Origin: Bacteriovoracaceae bacterium UBA2428
Lineage (GTDB): Bacteria; Bdellovibrionota; UBA2428
Direction: 5' to 3'
NCBI GenBank assembly: GCA_002343545.1
Contig: DDRA01000049.1
Location: forward strand, 16,395 to 24,031
DNA length: 7,637 nt
Of the stretch, positions 1-5,711 are shown piece after piece (the first letter of the stretch is position 1; every line of letters begins with the position of its first letter). The notes beneath the pieces are model-generated. The model was given only the letters and a program-made list of their open reading frames with translations. It made no database searches and had not been told where the DNA came from. A program made the translations under genes and the position numbers.

Positions 1-39
1 ACCAAAAAGAGCCTGACGCCTTTTAGGGGTCTTCTTGGT
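1..39 (-). terminator. possible terminator after the RDD gene
   Basis: Bases 1-10 and 30-39 form a 10-bp inverted repeat in which nine pairs are Watson-Crick and one is G-U when read as minus-strand RNA. The loop is 19 nt. The 3' arm contains a run of five T on the minus strand. The 5' arm overlaps the last codons of the RDD gene, which stops at 23-25. A smaller nested hairpin (AAAAGGC pairing with GC-CTTTT, one bulge) could form instead. The window ends here, so whether more U residues follow cannot be seen. This is a weak call based on shape and position only. Confidence 0.3.
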
Positions 40-538
40 CCTTGAGGAATTGTTCGATGAACTTGGTGTGCTCGTCTTTGTAGTCGAAGACGCGCGTGCC
101 GCTCAGGAGATCGCCCACCCGCAGGCCGCTTTCGAGACGGAAAATGAAATAGGTTTCGAGCCCGATCCAGACGAGGCCCGGTACGAGCAGCAGCCAGATC
201 CAGATTCCGCCGAAGGCGAAGCCAAGTTGGATCTGGAGGAACGGAAGGTTTCGCAGCCAAGCGCGCTTCCAGTCCGGTTTTTGTCCGCGCCGAAGCTCGA
301 TCGTATGCAGGCCGAGCAGCCATTTGCCCGGGGATTGACCCCGTCCGAGCGAATCGAGGGCCGTCCAGGCGACGATCACGAAGGCGACGCTCGCGAGCGG
401 CGAAAAGAAAGAGATGGCCAAGGCGAAGAGCGCCACGAGCAGGGCATCGATCGCTTTGGCCCAGACGCGGTTCTCGGGGTTCACGCTGCCCGGGCTGCGG
501 AGAAGCGGTTGACGGGCCAACTGAGGAAAACGAGCCAT
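23..538 (-). CDS. RDD-family integral membrane protein
   Basis: A 171-residue inner-membrane protein of the RDD family. Some family members have been linked to ion or solute transport, but most have no assigned function. Family marks visible: Arg24 and Asp31 at the start of the first helix (about 30-46, with a second about 49-62), the loop GQSPGKWLLG at about 67-76, a third hydrophobic region at about 105-135, and the closing block RVGDLLSGTRV at 140-150. The length is normal for a single-domain RDD protein. The ATG at 538 is chosen because AGGA (547-550) lies 8 nt upstream and the family homology starts just after it. An in-frame ATG at 604 would overlap the upstream gene and adds 22 basic, unconvincing residues. 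It starts 13 bp after the stop of the membrane protein gene at 552, so the two are almost certainly cotranscribed. The C-terminus is a charged cytoplasmic tail. Confidence 0.88.
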   Translation of the reverse strand: MARFPQLARQPLLRSPGSVNPENRVWAKAIDALLVALFALAISFFSPLASVAFVIVAWTALDSLGRGQSPGKWLLGLHTIELRRGQKPDWKRAWLRNLPFLQIQLGFAFGGIWIWLLLVPGLVWIGLETYFIFRLESGLRVGDLLSGTRVFDYKDEHTKFIEQFLKDQEDP

Positions 539-546
539 GTCCGTGA

Positions 547-550
547 TCCT
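547..550 (-). promoter_or_regulatory. Shine-Dalgarno for the RDD gene
   Basis: The minus strand reads AGGA followed by 8 nt and ATG at 538. It lies in the 13-bp gap after the preceding stop codon and decides the start at 538 over the upstream in-frame ATG at 604. Confidence 0.6.
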
Positions 551-551
551 A

Positions 552-1118
552 TCAGGTATTTTCGTTTTCGAGCGAGCGCCGGTGCACCAAGACGTACGGG
601 GCATCGGCTTTCAGGTCGGTGCCCGTGTCGCGGATCTCGAGTTTCTGGCCCGCGCCGACGCGAAGGCGCAGAAGCTGTTGGGGGCGGAGCGTCCAGCTTT
701 CGCCCCCGCAGGTGACGCGAAGCGGGGCGCCCTGCCAGTGTTCCACGACGAACTCGCACTCCGTTTCGGCCGCGAGGTTTTCGATCGGCAGGGGAACGAC
801 GAGCCGAGACTCCCGCGCGGCGTCCGTGAAGAGCGGCGGCCGCGGGCCGGCCCGGCGGGCGTCGCGGTAGATCTCCGCGAGGTCCAGGATGCGGCTCCGT
901 TCGTTGCCGGCGGGCCGCGGTTTCGCGCGCAAACCCCACACGATGAGTCCCACGGCGAGGGCGCAGACGATGGACGCCCCGAGCAAGATCCAGGCGGGCT
1001 GCAGCGTTTCGGGGGCGAGGCTGCCGCCGCGCCGCAGCCCGGCGACCCACCCCAGGCTGAACCCCAAGAAAATAAGCGCGAGCCCGAAAAGACCGCGAAC
1101 GATTTGAAAGGGTTTCAT
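552..1118 (-). CDS. two-helix membrane protein, unknown function
   Basis: A 188-residue protein that I do not recognise. Two hydrophobic segments are clear, at about 7-28 and 42-63, joined by a short loop. After them comes an Arg/Lys-rich stretch (about 64-90), which by the positive-inside rule puts the C-terminal part in the cytoplasm. Residues 105-180 look like a small beta-rich domain (alternating Val/Leu/Arg patterns, two Cys at 121 and 137). No catalytic motif is seen. It is the first gene of a two-gene unit with the RDD protein, so a joint membrane role is plausible but unproven. The ATG at 1118 is chosen because it directly precedes the first helix and a TACAAT hexamer (1133-1128 on this strand) lies 9 nt upstream. 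The alternative ATG at 1142 would run into the divergent gene. No Shine-Dalgarno sequence is seen, so the transcript may be leaderless. Confidence 0.75.
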   Translation of the reverse strand: MKPFQIVRGLFGLALIFLGFSLGWVAGLRRGGSLAPETLQPAWILLGASIVCALAVGLIVWGLRAKPRPAGNERSRILDLAEIYRDARRAGPRPPLFTDAARESRLVVPLPIENLAAETECEFVVEHWQGAPLRVTCGGESWTLRPQQLLRLRVGAGQKLEIRDTGTDLKADAPYVLVHRRSLENENT

Positions 1119-1132
1119 GCGGAATCTATTGT
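1104..1132 (+). promoter_or_regulatory. sigma70-type promoter of the UPF0598/TPMT-like gene
   Basis: TTGAAA at 1104-1109 (5 of 6 to TTGACA), a 17-nt spacer, then TATTGT at 1127-1132. The predicted transcription start is about 1139-1141, at or next to the ATG at 1141. The -35 box lies inside the first codons of the divergent membrane protein gene. The spacing and -35 match are good for a hand-found promoter. Confidence 0.6.
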
Positions 1133-1133
1133 A
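1128..1133 (-). promoter_or_regulatory. -10-like hexamer for the divergent membrane protein operon
   Basis: TACAAT on the minus strand, 9 nt before the ATG at 1118. It overlaps the plus-strand TATTGT (1127-1132) by five bases, so the short block ATTGTA serves as a -10 candidate in both directions. No good -35 box is seen at 16-18 bp, so this side is weaker than the plus-strand promoter. Confidence 0.4.
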
Positions 1134-1140
1134 TCGGGGC

Positions 1141-2196
1141 ATGACGGGAAAGCTAGACGGCGCGTCGACCGAGCCTCGCTACACGATCGAGATCGACGAA
1201 GAAGGCTACCCGCTCTTCGACGGTTTGCGCGTGCAGGATGAGGCCTGGACGCGGGCGCTTCTCGCGAGCTTTCATCGCCGCGCGGATTCCCCGCGCCGCC
1301 TTCTCGCCGAATGCGAGGGCGAGGCTTGTTGGGTGAACGCCTTCGACGCGCCTTGGGTCGCGCGGCTTGCCGAGTCGGTCGCGGACGACGTCGCGCGCTT
1401 TCGCCTGGCGGGCGGCGGTCTCGTCGAGGTGCCGATCCAAGATCTTAAGGTCGACGAATGGGATCGACTTCACGCGATCGTCGGGCCCCACGCCATTCCC
1501 CTCGTGTGCTCCCGCACGGCGCAGGCGACCTTGTGGGAAGCCATGGACGAGGCCGCGCTCGCCGCGTTTCGGCCCGGGCGCTTTCGGCGCACGGACTTTC
1601 TCGTGAACGAGCGCGCGACCTGGGAAAAGGTCTACCGCGACGGCGAAGACGGCTGGGAACGCGGCGGGCCGCATCCGACTTTGGTCGAGGCCTGGCCCCG
1701 CCTGGAGCGCTCCCTGAAGGAGCTTTCCCCCTCGCCCGCGCTGCTCGTGCCGGCGGCCGGCCGCGCCCACGATGCCGTTCTTTTTGAGCGGAGCGGCTTT
1801 CGGGTGACGGCCCTGGACTTCGCCGAAGACGCCGAACGTGAGTTTCGCGCGCTCTACCCAACGTCGAAGCTTCGCTACGAACGCGCGGATCTCTTTGAAT
1901 TTTTCTCGACGCATCCCGCGGCTTCGTTCGAGGGCGTCTTCGACGTGGCGGCCCTCTGTGCCATCGATCCCGAGCGTCGCGCCGAATACCTGCGCGGCCT
2001 CGTCCGCTTGCTCAAGCCGGGCGCCCTCTACTTCGGCGTCTTCTACTTGGGCACCCTTCCCGGCGGCCCTCCCTACGGCATGACGCAGTGGGAACTCCGC
2101 GAGTATGCGCGCGAGGGCTTCGATATCCTGGAGTGGAAGTGGCTCGCCCCGACGCGAGGCGCCGAGGGGCTCTGGGCCGTGCTCCGCCGTCGCTGA
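1141..2196 (+). CDS. UPF0598/DUF4505-like domain fused to TPMT-like methyltransferase
   Basis: A 351-residue cytoplasmic protein in two parts. Residues about 157-351 look like the thiopurine S-methyltransferase (TPMT) family of SAM-dependent methyltransferases: an N-terminal W161-x3-Y-x2-G then GWERGGPHPTL (171-181), the SAM-binding motif I VPAAGRAHDAVLF (203-215), an acidic residue Asp227 after the second strand, RADLFEFF (248-255), and LLKPGALYFGVFYL (290-303). Bacterial TPMT-like proteins methylate thiol, selenium, tellurium or halide substrates; the substrate here cannot be read from sequence. Residues about 14-145 (YTIEIDEEGYPLFDG, CEGEACWVNAFDAPWV, LAGGGLVEVP, PLVCSRTA) resemble UPF0598/DUF4505, a family of unknown function that includes human C8orf82. 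That match is by eye. The ATG at 1141 fits a promoter ending 8 nt upstream. The in-frame ATG at 1117 would overlap the divergent start. Confidence 0.85.
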   Translation: MTGKLDGASTEPRYTIEIDEEGYPLFDGLRVQDEAWTRALLASFHRRADSPRRLLAECEGEACWVNAFDAPWVARLAESVADDVARFRLAGGGLVEVPIQDLKVDEWDRLHAIVGPHAIPLVCSRTAQATLWEAMDEAALAAFRPGRFRRTDFLVNERATWEKVYRDGEDGWERGGPHPTLVEAWPRLERSLKELSPSPALLVPAAGRAHDAVLFERSGFRVTALDFAEDAEREFRALYPTSKLRYERADLFEFFSTHPAASFEGVFDVAALCAIDPERRAEYLRGLVRLLKPGALYFGVFYLGTLPGGPPYGMTQWELREYAREGFDILEWKWLAPTRGAEGLWAVLRRR

Positions 2197-2254
2197 CGTA
2201 TTGCTGACGGCGCTCGGGCTCAAATCCGGGGCCACCACGTCCGATGAAGATTCC

Positions 2255-3100
2255 ATGAAGACGTTCAGCCTTTGCTTTCTCGCCGTGCTCAGCGTGATCC
2301 GCCCCTCCTTCGCGAAGACCGAAGAGGAGCGTGACGCCGAACCCGAAGTCGCCGAGATTCCCCTGAAGGGCAACGTGAACCGGCCGCCGCCGCACGCCTC
2401 CTGGATCGCGGAGAGCAGCAAAGTTCCGCCGCGCGCGACGCCGGGCCAGGCGATGGTCCGCATCGAGGAGCGGCTCCAGAAACTGGAAGAAGCTTTCACG
2501 TCGCGCAAGACGACGATCCGCACGACGGAGTGGACCTGGACCGAGCTCGAGAGCTTTCAGAAGGCGCTCTGGCGCGCGATGGCGCTCGACCCCGCGCAGA
2601 TGGACGACGCGCAGATTCCGCCCTACATCCATCCCCGCGCGCTCACGCAGCAGCTCGCCTCGGAACTCGTGCGGCTCGAGCGCTCGCGCCCCGTCGCCGT
2701 GAAGTACGGCGTCGAAGCCGAGTTCGACGACTACCTCGCGTTCTGCCGCCAGCTCATCCTCTGGCGCGACGAAGGTCTCTTCCGCCAGTCCCGTCTCGTC
2801 GCGAAACGCGGCGTGCTCGAGGAAAAATACGTGCGGCTCTCCGATCGCGTCGCGGCCCGGGCCGTGCGCGGCATCGAAGTCGGCCTCGTGTGGAACGACG
2901 CCGAGCAGAGCGAGCTTCTCCGCGCGCTCCACGACGTGAAACGCGAGTTCGCCTCGGTCAAGGCGGATCCCAAGCGCCAGCCCGCTTCGCTACTCGGCGG
3001 TCTCGAGTCCGTGGCGCCGCTCCGCTCGCTGCTCTGGATGCTCGCCCCGCTGCTCTTCCTGACGGGCTTCGTGGGCGGCCTGCTCTGGGCGCGCCGTTAA
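2255..3100 (+). CDS. exported protein with C-terminal membrane anchor, unknown function
   Basis: A 281-residue protein that I do not recognise. Residues 1-20 look like a Sec signal peptide (MKTF, a hydrophobic core, then PSFA before Lys21). The next 45 residues are charged and proline-rich. Residues 66-83 look like a short amphipathic or coiled-coil helix, and 95-240 are mostly helical and charged. One strongly hydrophobic helix (about 257-277) ends in Ala-Arg-Arg. The likely topology is a periplasmic body tethered to the inner membrane by its C-terminus. The ATG at 2255 is chosen because the signal peptide begins there; the reading frame is open back to 2105 but that extension looks non-coding. 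A weak GAAG lies 4-8 nt upstream. It sits 58 bp after the methyltransferase gene on the same strand and may be cotranscribed. Confidence 0.72.
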   Translation: MKTFSLCFLAVLSVIRPSFAKTEEERDAEPEVAEIPLKGNVNRPPPHASWIAESSKVPPRATPGQAMVRIEERLQKLEEAFTSRKTTIRTTEWTWTELESFQKALWRAMALDPAQMDDAQIPPYIHPRALTQQLASELVRLERSRPVAVKYGVEAEFDDYLAFCRQLILWRDEGLFRQSRLVAKRGVLEEKYVRLSDRVAARAVRGIEVGLVWNDAEQSELLRALHDVKREFASVKADPKRQPASLLGGLESVAPLRSLLWMLAPLLFLTGFVGGLLWARR

Positions 3101-3142
3101 GGGTCGACGCCCCGGCCCGGCGAGGGCTCGCGCGCGCGACCC
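3101..3142. terminator. GC-rich hairpin between convergent genes
   Basis: GGGTCG (3101-3106) pairs perfectly with CGACCC (3137-3142), and inside the loop GCCC (3115-3118) pairs with GGGC (3124-3127). It fills the 54-bp gap between two convergent stop codons (3100 and 3155), where a bidirectional terminator would be expected. No T run follows on either strand, so it is not a classical intrinsic terminator. The loop contains an uninterrupted CG alternation at 3129-3138. Confidence 0.3.
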
Positions 3143-3154
3143 CGGCCGAGGCCT

Positions 3155-4624
3155 TTACTTCTTCTTAGCCAGCATGAAGGCGCCGCCGATCGCGGCCGCC
3201 AGTCCCACCCAGAAAGCCACCGTGAGCCAGTTGATGCCCTTCTTCTTGGGGGTCTCGGGGCTTTCCGCGGGTTCGCGGAAGTGCTCCGACCGGGGTTGGT
3301 AGTTCGCTTCGCTCTCGGTAAGCGCGGGTAGCGTGGGTTCCGCCAAGGGAGCCGGGGCCGGCGGTGCGGAAGGCGGCGGAGGCGGCGGCAAGGAGGCCGT
3401 CGTCTCGCGCTCGGTGGGTTCGGGCGAAGGTCTCGGGGCGGCCGACTCGGCAACCCGTGCCGGCGTCGGCGACGGGGACGTGACCGGCGCGGCCGGCGTC
3501 GGAGCCGACGGCGGCGTGGGTCGGAGGGCGTCGTCGATTCGCCGGACGACGGGTTCCGTCACGGAGGAATTCAGCGCCGTTTCCGTCGTCCTTTCGACGG
3601 CCTCGTGTCCGACCTTCCGGATGCTCTCGGGGACTTTGGGCGTAACGAGGGGGTTGTCGACGATCGGGCTCGTCGCGAGGCCCTCGGTGATGCCGTGTCC
3701 GACGACGCGAGCTTGGTTCAAGAGGGACGACGTGTCGGCCTTGGCGAGCGAAGCCGTCGGATCGATCGTATGGGCCTTTTCGAGTAGGGCGAAAGGATTG
3801 TAGGTCGTGTCGGAGCACGGAGCGTTGCCCCGATTTTGGAGATCTTTGACGGCGTAGCTTCGCTTCGGGATGCCGACGCCGCCCTCGGCGTTGAACTGGA
3901 TCTGGTGCAGTTGGAGTTGCCATTCCGCTTTGCCGTCGTTGAGGACTTTGCCGGTGGCGTCGAAGGTCGGTTGCGCAAGGATGTTGCCGACGACCTGCTG
4001 CCCGCGCGAGAGCGTCCACGCGCTCGCGACGGCCGCGCGCGGATTCTCCTTCCGCGAAGTGAGATAACCGGACAGGAGGCGTCGTTCGAAGACGTCGTCC
4101 GGATTCGTCGGGCTCTTCAACCGAATGTAGCCGCCTTCGTTTTGGGTCGGGGCTTGGTAGCCCATCGTAAGCCAATGGCCCATCGCCATGCAGAAGTTCT
4201 CGTAGGCCTCGCGACTGCCGAGGCAGCTCGGTCCGTCGCGGCCCGCCAGATAAGTGCTGACCGTCGTGAAGTGCTGCTTGATGGTGTTCGCGGTGGGAGC
4301 CCTCTCGCGTTGGGCCGGAGGCATGCGGAGGATCGTCTGAAAAGTCAGGCCGGATTCCTTCGTGAAATCGAGGGCCTCGAGGGCGGCTTTCACCTTGTCG
4401 TTCCCCTCGAAGGCGGCCTTGCACGCGGGCCGCGAGTTCGCTTCGACGCCCGCGGGTGGCGTGGCCGGCGTGGGCGCGTTGTGGTTCGGGGCCGCGGCGT
4501 TCGGGCCCGTCGGAGGGGAAACGGTGAGGCCGGCCGGCTGGCTCGAGACGCTCGTCGCTTCCGCCGGGGGCGTCGCGAAGGTCGTCAGGATCCCCAGGTA
4601 AACGTGCTTTCGGAATAAGCCCAC
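3155..4624 (-). CDS. exported proline-rich protein with C-terminal membrane anchor
   Basis: A 489-residue protein that I do not recognise. Visible parts in order: signal peptide 1-23 (basic start, hydrophobic core, AEA before Thr24); Pro/Ala/Thr-rich linker about 29-65; a globular region about 66-290 with four Cys (68, 134, 145, 270) that could form two disulfides in the periplasm; a helical region about 290-368; a second, longer proline-rich linker about 369-437 including six consecutive prolines at 413-418; then one transmembrane helix (about 463-486) and a Lys-Lys-Lys tail. The likely topology is a periplasmic protein held in the inner membrane by its C-terminus, with a linker long enough to span towards the peptidoglycan. 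The start codon is GTG, supported by GGAGGA six bases upstream. The six-proline run is the kind that usually needs elongation factor P for efficient translation. Confidence 0.82.
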   Translation of the reverse strand: MGLFRKHVYLGILTTFATPPAEATSVSSQPAGLTVSPPTGPNAAAPNHNAPTPATPPAGVEANSRPACKAAFEGNDKVKAALEALDFTKESGLTFQTILRMPPAQRERAPTANTIKQHFTTVSTYLAGRDGPSCLGSREAYENFCMAMGHWLTMGYQAPTQNEGGYIRLKSPTNPDDVFERRLLSGYLTSRKENPRAAVASAWTLSRGQQVVGNILAQPTFDATGKVLNDGKAEWQLQLHQIQFNAEGGVGIPKRSYAVKDLQNRGNAPCSDTTYNPFALLEKAHTIDPTASLAKADTSSLLNQARVVGHGITEGLATSPIVDNPLVTPKVPESIRKVGHEAVERTTETALNSSVTEPVVRRIDDALRPTPPSAPTPAAPVTSPSPTPARVAESAAPRPSPEPTERETTASLPPPPPPSAPPAPAPLAEPTLPALTESEANYQPRSEHFREPAESPETPKKKGINWLTVAFWVGLAAAIGGAFMLAKKK

Positions 4625-4630
4625 GTAAAG

Positions 4631-4636
4631 TCCTCC
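4631..4636 (-). promoter_or_regulatory. strong Shine-Dalgarno before a GTG start
   Basis: The minus strand reads GGAGGA, then 6 nt, then GTG at 4624. This near-ideal site and spacing fixes the non-ATG start, and contrasts with the neighbouring genes that lack such a site. Confidence 0.85.
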
Positions 4637-4744
4637 AGACCTCTTTATCGGACGAAGCGCGGGCGGAACCGATGAAGTTTTGATGAAGGGCGTCGTGAAA
4701 AGAGGCCGTCAAGAAATCTCGGCCCTTGGCGGGTCGGCCGCGAG

Positions 4745-4773
4745 TTCCCAGGCCGGCGGGCCTGCGTTAGCAT
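4745..4773 (+). promoter_or_regulatory. candidate promoter of the clpP-like gene
   Basis: TTCCCA (4745-4750, 4 of 6 to TTGACA), a 17-nt spacer, then TAGCAT (4768-4773). The predicted transcription start falls on the A of the ATG at 4780. The match is moderate. The rest of the 155-bp divergent gap (4625-4779) holds the GGAGGA of the minus-strand gene and nothing else I can name. Confidence 0.4.
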
Positions 4774-4779
4774 GGAGGG

Positions 4780-5358
4780 ATGCAATTGCCGTTTACGCTC
4801 AACCCCGTCGACCAACACCTCTTCGACCGTCGCATCGTGCACATGAGCGGCGGCGTGAATTCGCGGCTCGCGTACAAGGTTAATCGCCAGCTTCTCGCCC
4901 TCGAGAAGGTCGACGCGAAAAAGCCGATCTATCTTTTCATCGACTCGCCGGGCGGCGAGATCAATTCGGGCTTCTCGGTCTTCGACGTCGCGCGCTTCAT
5001 CCAGCCGCCCGTCTACACGATCGTCGCGGGCCTCGCGGCGAGCATGGGCTCGCTCATCGCGCTCTGCGCGCCGAAGGAGCGCCGCTTCGCGCTGCCCAAC
5101 GCGAAACTCCTCATCCACCAACCGCTCATTTCGGGCGTGCTGCAGGGCCAGGCTTCGGACCTCGAAATCCACGCGCGCGACATCGTGAAGACGAAGGAGA
5201 AGATCAATCGTCTTTACGCCCAAGAAACGGGCAAACCGCTCGAAGTCATCCAGAAGCTTACGGATCGCGACAAGTGGCTCGACCCCGACGAGGCACTGGA
5301 ACTCGGGCTCATCTCGAAGATCATCAAGAATCGCTCGGAAATCGCGGGACTCGAATAA
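4780..5358 (+). CDS. clpP: ClpP-family ATP-dependent serine protease subunit, short N-terminus
   Basis: A 192-residue Clp protease subunit. ClpP forms two stacked seven-subunit rings that degrade proteins unfolded by a partner AAA+ ATPase (ClpX or ClpA) in the cytoplasm. The catalytic triad is intact: Ser88 in GLAASMG, His113 in LLIHQPL, and Asp164 in DRDKWL. The oxyanion-hole loop is IDSPGG (54-59). The Ser-His spacing of 25 equals that of E. coli ClpP. The family block QGQASDLEIHARDI is present. Odd points: only about 13 residues precede LFDRRIV (the LLKERI equivalent), so most of the axial-loop segment that usually opens ClpP is missing, and the usual Gln before AASM is Leu85. No clpX or other clp gene lies nearby, so this may be a second ClpP paralogue. 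GGAGG ends only 1-2 nt before the ATG, too close for a normal Shine-Dalgarno sequence. Confidence 0.93.
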   Translation: MQLPFTLNPVDQHLFDRRIVHMSGGVNSRLAYKVNRQLLALEKVDAKKPIYLFIDSPGGEINSGFSVFDVARFIQPPVYTIVAGLAASMGSLIALCAPKERRFALPNAKLLIHQPLISGVLQGQASDLEIHARDIVKTKEKINRLYAQETGKPLEVIQKLTDRDKWLDPDEALELGLISKIIKNRSEIAGLE

Positions 5359-5671
5359 GGATCCGCGCGCCGCGCGTTTGGATCCCCATCGCGACGAGAC
5401 GGCTCGAGAGGCCGGAAGGCGCCTCGAGCTCAAGGGTGACCGGAGACGCTTCCCGGTGGCTCCGTGCGCCTTCGGCGCAAAGCGCTTTTACGCCGTGACT
5501 ATCGCCGATCCGCTCGATCGCTTCGAAGCGCGCGAGCGCGACCTCGCCGCGTCTCGCCCCCGTCTCGATGCGGTAAGCGACCTGGCCGTAGCGAAGAAGC
5601 TGGCTCGATTCGAGGGGTTGCTGCGCGCATTGAATCTGCAGGAGGATGGCGACGACGCTCAAGTGGGGCAT
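5324..5671 (-). CDS. small hypothetical protein, convergent with clpP
   Basis: A possible 115-residue protein that I do not recognise. It opens with a short hydrophobic stretch (MPHLSVVAILLQIQ) lacking basic residues. The rest looks like a small soluble mixed alpha/beta domain with Cys15 and Cys65. Support for coding: codons resemble neighbouring genes (GCG, CTC, GTC, ATC, GAG, CGC), and a well-formed promoter ends 7 nt before the ATG. Its last 35 bases overlap the 3' end of the clpP-like gene on the other strand. The opposite strand here is also open, in register, from a TTG at 5378, but that frame runs through the tRNA and has neither promoter nor ribosome-binding site, so the minus strand is preferred. 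Non-coding sequence remains possible. Confidence 0.45.
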   Translation of the reverse strand: MPHLSVVAILLQIQCAQQPLESSQLLRYGQVAYRIETGARRGEVALARFEAIERIGDSHGVKALCAEGARSHREASPVTLELEAPSGLSSRLVAMGIQTRGARILIRVPRFPSDS

Positions 5672-5678
5672 GGGCGGG

Positions 5679-5707
5679 AAAATAACGCGTCCGTGCGCGT
5701 CCGCCAA
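5679..5707 (-). promoter_or_regulatory. candidate promoter of the 115-residue gene
   Basis: On the minus strand, TTGGCG (5707-5702, 4 of 6), a 17-nt spacer, then TATTTT (5684-5679), followed by 7 nt and ATG at 5671. It starts 4 bp beyond the 3' end of the tRNA-Leu gene, so read-through from the tRNA promoter could also feed the gene. Confidence 0.45.
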
Positions 5708-5711
5708 GCCG

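Noticed and set aside
536..604. Upstream ATG at 604 for the RDD gene
   Set aside because: It overlaps the preceding gene by 53 bp and adds residues unlike the family. The ATG at 538 has a Shine-Dalgarno sequence.
1117..1142. Alternative starts at 1117 (+) and 1142 (-)
   Set aside because: Either choice makes the divergent genes overlap and places the -10 candidates inside coding sequence. The starts at 1141 and 1118 fit the promoter spacing.
1153..2523. 456-codon open frame on the minus strand across the methyltransferase gene
   Set aside because: It is the antisense of a gene with clear TPMT motifs and of the next gene's signal peptide. Long antisense frames are expected at this GC content, and the translation is Arg/Gly-rich with no recognisable domain.
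2012..2932. 306-codon minus-strand open frame over the exported protein gene
   Set aside because: The plus strand has a signal peptide and a C-terminal helix in frame, while the minus translation is low-complexity and charged.
3155..3260. LPXTG, PEP-CTERM, GlyGly-CTERM or MYXO-CTERM sorting signal at the C-terminus of the 489-residue protein
   Set aside because: The helix and basic tail fit the general shape, but no defining motif (LPxTG, PEP, Gly-Gly or Cys) precedes the helix.
4639..4655. FliA-like -10 (GTCCGATAA) before the GTG gene
   Set aside because: The -10 resembles the flagellar sigma28 consensus GCCGATAA, but no TAAA-type -35 box lies at the required distance upstream.
5629..5671. 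Lipobox in the 115-residue protein around Cys15
   Set aside because: The residue before Cys is Gln, which is not accepted by signal peptidase II, and the N-terminus lacks basic residues.
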